Notes under the pieces: generated by a model
Database searches by the model: none
Seen by the model: only the letters and a program-made list of their open reading frames with translations
What the model was told of the DNA's origin: nothing
Source: Oscillibacter sp.
GTDB taxonomy: Bacteria > Bacillota > Clostridia > Oscillospirales > Oscillospiraceae
NCBI GenBank assembly: GCA_017937405.1
Contig: JAGBDS010000050.1
Span: forward strand, 1 to 44,851
Reading direction: 5' to 3'
DNA length: 44,851 nt
Part shown: one piece after another, positions 42,793-44,851 of the stretch
Layout of the letters: every line of letters starts with the position of its first letter
Numbering within the stretch: position 1 is the stretch's first letter
Program-made: the position numbers and the translations under genes

Positions 42793-43851
42793 GTGAGAAG
42801 TGTTGAAGAGATATATCGGGCGCTGCTGGCATCCTTTGCCCAGCGGGCCGGCTTTGCGCCGGAAGAGGGCTGCGACCTGGCGGTGCGGCTCTGGGCCGCG
42901 GCGGCCCAGATACAGGCGCTGGAGCTGCAGGCGGACTGGGTGCTGGACCAGAGCTTTCCCCAGACGGCCCAAGGGTCCTATCTGGACCGGCACGGCGCCA
43001 TGCGGGGCGTTGCCCGTATCCCGGCGGCCAAAGCGGTGGGAACACTGCGCTTTTCCGTAGAGCTGCCTCCCGCGTTGGACATGACCATCCCGGAGGGGAC
43101 GGTATGCATGACTGCCGGGGAGGCCCGCTTCCAGACCACCGCAGAGGTGGTGCTCCTGGCGGGACAGACGGCTGTGGATGCTCCGGCGGAGGCGCTGGAG
43201 AGCGGCTCTGCCGGCAATGCGGCACCGGGAACTGTATGCATCTTGACTGCGTGTCCTGTGGCGGTGACCGCCTGTACAAATCCCAAGGCCTTTTCCGGAG
43301 GTGCCGACGCGGAAACGGACGAAAGCTTCCGGGCACGTATCCTGGAGAGCTACCGCCGCCTGCCCAACGGCGCCAACGCCGCCTGGTATGAGCAGACGGC
43401 GATGAACTATCCCGGTACGGCGGCTGCCAGAGCGGTGGGCCGGGCCAGGGGCATCGGCACTGTGGATGTCTATGTGGCGGCGGAGAGCGGTCTGCCTTCG
43501 GCAGAGCTGCTGGAAGGGCTACAGGAAATCCTGCAGGAGAAGCGGGAAATCGCCGTGGACGTGGAGGTCAAGGCACCCACCGTAAAAGCGGTGGATGTGG
43601 AGGTGGAGATCGCCGCAGGAAACGGTGCAGTGTATGCCGATGTGAAAAGCGCGGTGGAGAGCTGCATTTCGGGTTTCTTTTCCGGACGGCTGCTGGGAAA
43701 GCCGGTACTGCTGGCGGAACTTGGAAGCCGCATCTATGACCTGGAGGGTGTGGAAAACTACCACCTTCTGGCTCCCACGGCGGATATGGCGGCGGACGAT
43801 ACCGTCCTGCCTGTGCTGGGAGAGATAACAGTGACAGAGATGGAGGCGTAA
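42793..43851 (+). CDS. Baseplate J-like protein (XkdT; GTG start)
   Basis: 352-aa baseplate wedge. It shows LDRHGAMRGVARIPAAKAVG, the classic gpJ entry, then GSAGNAAPGTVCILT and GGADAETDESFRARILESYR. It ends with a beta domain and LGEITVTEMEA. The start is GTG at 42793 with AGAGG upstream. It is followed 1 bp later by the next gene. Confidence 0.9.
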   Translation: MRSVEEIYRALLASFAQRAGFAPEEGCDLAVRLWAAAAQIQALELQADWVLDQSFPQTAQGSYLDRHGAMRGVARIPAAKAVGTLRFSVELPPALDMTIPEGTVCMTAGEARFQTTAEVVLLAGQTAVDAPAEALESGSAGNAAPGTVCILTACPVAVTACTNPKAFSGGADAETDESFRARILESYRRLPNGANAAWYEQTAMNYPGTAAARAVGRARGIGTVDVYVAAESGLPSAELLEGLQEILQEKREIAVDVEVKAPTVKAVDVEVEIAAGNGAVYADVKSAVESCISGFFSGRLLGKPVLLAELGSRIYDLEGVENYHLLAPTADMAADDTVLPVLGEITVTEMEA

Positions 43852-43852
43852 G

Positions 43853-44425
43853 ATGTACGAGGGATACCTGCGGGCACTGCTGGAGCCGCTGGGTGTGTAT
43901 GACCTGGAGACAGGTACCATCAACAGTGCGGAGCTGTATGCCCTGGGTACTGGCCTGGATGCAGTGGGCGGCAGGCTGGATACCGTGGAGCGGGAGAGCC
44001 TGACGGCTACGGCAGAGGATGAGGGACTGGCCCGCCGGGAGGCTCTGTTTGCCCGTCGGAGCGCGGCAGTCACCCCGGAGGCTCGCAGAACCGCTATTGC
44101 GGCTCTTCTGCAGATCGACGGAGACAGCCTGACACCCGCGGACATCGATAGGACCATCTGGGGCTGCGGCATCAAGGCCCAGGCCGTGGAAATGGGCGGC
44201 GGAAAGCTGCGGGTCATTTTTCCGGAGGTGGCCGGCATACCGGAGGAGTTTGAACGTATCCGGGATATCATTCTGGATATTCTGCCGTGCCACTTGGATG
44301 TGGAGTTTTATTTCCGTTACCTGACCTGGGAGGAGTGCCACGCAGCAGGCTTCACCTGGCAGATGGTGGAGGACGCGGAACACACCTGGGAGAGTTTTCA
44401 GGTTGCGATTCCGCCAGAGGAGTGA
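43853..44425 (+). CDS. YmfQ/DUF2313-like tail protein (XkdU-like)
   Basis: 190-aa protein at the end of the baseplate operon. It has GYLRALLEPLGVYDLETGTI, TRRTAIAALLQID-type and LPCHLDVEFYFRYLTWEEC segments that match the YmfQ/XkdU family. GGAGG lies 6 nt before the ATG. In PBSX a tail fibre gene (XkdV) and lysis genes follow; here the next feature is the rpsI terminator. Confidence 0.8.
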   Translation: MYEGYLRALLEPLGVYDLETGTINSAELYALGTGLDAVGGRLDTVERESLTATAEDEGLARREALFARRSAAVTPEARRTAIAALLQIDGDSLTPADIDRTIWGCGIKAQAVEMGGGKLRVIFPEVAGIPEEFERIRDIILDILPCHLDVEFYFRYLTWEECHAAGFTWQMVEDAEHTWESFQVAIPPEE

Positions 44426-44450
44426 GACACCGAATATTCCAAATGCAAAA

Positions 44451-44487
44451 GAACCTGCCGCAGAACTTTTCGTTCTGCAGCAGGTTC
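44451..44487 (-). terminator. Hairpin after the tail cluster
   Basis: 16-bp stem with one mismatch (44451-44466 with 44472-44487), TTTTC loop. The T run is on the minus strand, so it acts best leftward; it may back up the rpsI terminator and also hinder read-through from the tail operon. Confidence 0.55.
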
Positions 44488-44503
44488 AGGTTAAAGAAAA
44501 AGA

Positions 44504-44527
44504 AACGCCGCCCTGATGGGCGGCGTT
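44504..44527 (-). terminator. rpsI terminator
   Basis: 10-bp perfect stem (44504-44513 with 44518-44527), TGAT/ATCA loop, followed on the minus strand by TCTTTTTCTTT. It lies 21 bp after the rpsI stop codon. Confidence 0.85.
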
Positions 44528-44548
44528 CTTGATAACATAAGGGAAAAC

Positions 44549-44596
44549 TCAGCGCTTGCTGAACTGCGGTGCGCGACGGGCGGCCTTCAGACCGTA
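44549..44596 (-). pseudogene. rpsI: 3' remnant of rpsI (ribosomal protein S9), element attachment site
   Basis: Minus-strand codons read YGLKAARRAPQFSKR-stop, the highly conserved C-terminus of S9. The upstream base triplet is TAA, so the reading frame is cut and only the last 15 codons remain. This is the pattern left when a tyrosine integrase inserts into a gene's 3' end: the gene is rebuilt at the far end and this fragment stays as the attachment repeat. The intact rpsI should lie beyond the right edge. Confidence 0.85.
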
Positions 44597-44715
44597 TTAA
44601 ACTCCTTTGAGCGCCGATTTTCCTTGGTATTCCGGGCTTTTCCGGCTTTTCAATGTTCAGTTGTCCTATTCCTTAACCAAGGAAAATGGTGCATTTTCAA
44701 TCAGCATCCCGCCAG
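44597..44715. other. Element end region with inverted repeats between att and integrase
   Basis: Noncoding. It holds an 11-bp perfect inverted repeat (ATTTTCCTTGG at 44617-44627 and its complement at 44677-44687), a repeated GGCTTTTC word near 44635-44651, and a GAAAATG/CATTTTC hairpin at 44682-44698. These could be integrase arm-binding sites or the integrase transcript end. Confidence 0.5.
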
Positions 44716-44851
44716 TTAAAGCGCGCTGTTCACTACCTCGAACAACTCCTCTGGCTTATTATATTTCACCTTTGCGTAAATGTCCATAGTTGTTTTGCTG
44801 TTTTCATGTCCTGCAAGGTACTGAACTGTCTTGGGATCAACGCCTGCATAA
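44716..44851 (-). CDS. Tyrosine recombinase/integrase, C-terminal end (partial)
   Basis: The minus strand is open from the window edge to TAA at 44716-44718. The 44 visible residues include VDPKTVQYLAGHENSKTT then MDIYAKV. This holds the conserved LAGH histidine motif and the nucleophilic tyrosine of phage-type integrases. The stop lies 119 bp from the rpsI remnant, as expected for an integrase beside its attachment site. The N-terminal part is outside the window, so the size of the element and whether it is a phage or conjugative element are unknown. Confidence 0.85.
   Translation of the reverse strand, partial: YAGVDPKTVQYLAGHENSKTTMDIYAKVKYNKPEELFEVVNSAL

Larger units (their letters stand above)
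31346..44425 (+). mobile_element. PBSX-like head-tail gene cluster (prophage remnant or domesticated particle)
   Basis: Nineteen co-directional, intact genes with mostly overlapping or near-zero spacing. The order matches Bacillus PBSX: terminase, portal, protease, capsid, connectors, sheath, tube, chaperone, LysM protein, hub, spike, W-like, J-like and YmfQ-like. GC content looks host-like. Missing are a long tape measure, tail fibre, holin/endolysin, repressor, replication genes and integrase. The cluster ends facing the rpsI terminator. Confidence 0.8.

Noticed and set aside
31346-44425. Tail-only bacteriocin (tailocin) or extracellular contractile injection system
   Set aside because: Terminase, portal, protease, decoration and capsid genes are all present and intact, so a DNA-packaging head is encoded.
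31346-44851. Particle cluster and right-end integrase as one prophage
   Set aside because: The rpsI 3' remnant and its terminator lie between them, which places the cluster on the host side of that attachment site.

Overview
The window reads as chromosome of a spore-forming gut Clostridium relative, most likely of the Oscillospiraceae (Flavonifractor/Oscillibacter-like). The signs are a GC-rich backbone with strong AGGAGG ribosome sites, a SleL-type cortex-lytic enzyme, an ApbE/NusG-II/Gx-transporter operon and a PBSX-type head-tail cluster. This placement is inferred from gene content and style; no search was run.

Region 1 (1 to about 13.74 kb) is clearly less GC-rich and is an integrative mobilizable element. 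In order it carries an XRE regulator (minus strand), a 0.57 kb structured noncoding stretch, a small HTH-like protein, a small Pin/Hin-like serine recombinase, a short segment bounded by perfect 16-bp inverted repeats, a 2228-aa S-layer-anchored surface protein, an RSF1010-like oriT, an accessory mobilization protein, a MobA/MobL relaxase, a TnpW-like protein and a large TnpX-like serine recombinase at the right end. The inverted-repeat segment holds an extended -10 promoter that points away from the surface gene. It looks like a phase-variation switch read in the OFF orientation.

Region 2 (13.8 to 31.2 kb) is GC-rich host chromosome. It holds a DUF4127 lipoprotein, a membrane protein, a five-gene operon (ApbE flavin transferase, NusG-II protein, Gx transporter, 2-hydroxyacid dehydrogenase, FNT channel), SleL, a LysR regulator, a ZIP metal transporter, a CstA-type transporter, a large GGDEF-like/EAL/sensor/GGDEF protein, a KdpDE-like two-component pair without kdpFABC, and a PH-domain membrane protein.

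Region 3 (31.3 to 44.4 kb) is a compact, intact, co-directional PBSX-like set: terminase, portal, protease, decoration protein, capsid, connectors, sheath, tube, chaperone, LysM protein, hub, spike and baseplate. It has no long tape measure, no tail fibre, no lysis genes and no integrase. A 214-aa protein of unknown function sits where the tape measure should be. This could be a domesticated particle or gene-transfer-agent-like system. A 73-bp duplication around a 142-bp hairpin insert lies at the end of the large terminase gene.

Region 4 (44.5 to 44.85 kb) holds the last 15 codons of rpsI (minus strand) with their terminator, then the C-terminal end of a tyrosine integrase running off the window. 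This is the boundary of a second element, integrated into the 3' end of the ribosomal protein S9 gene.
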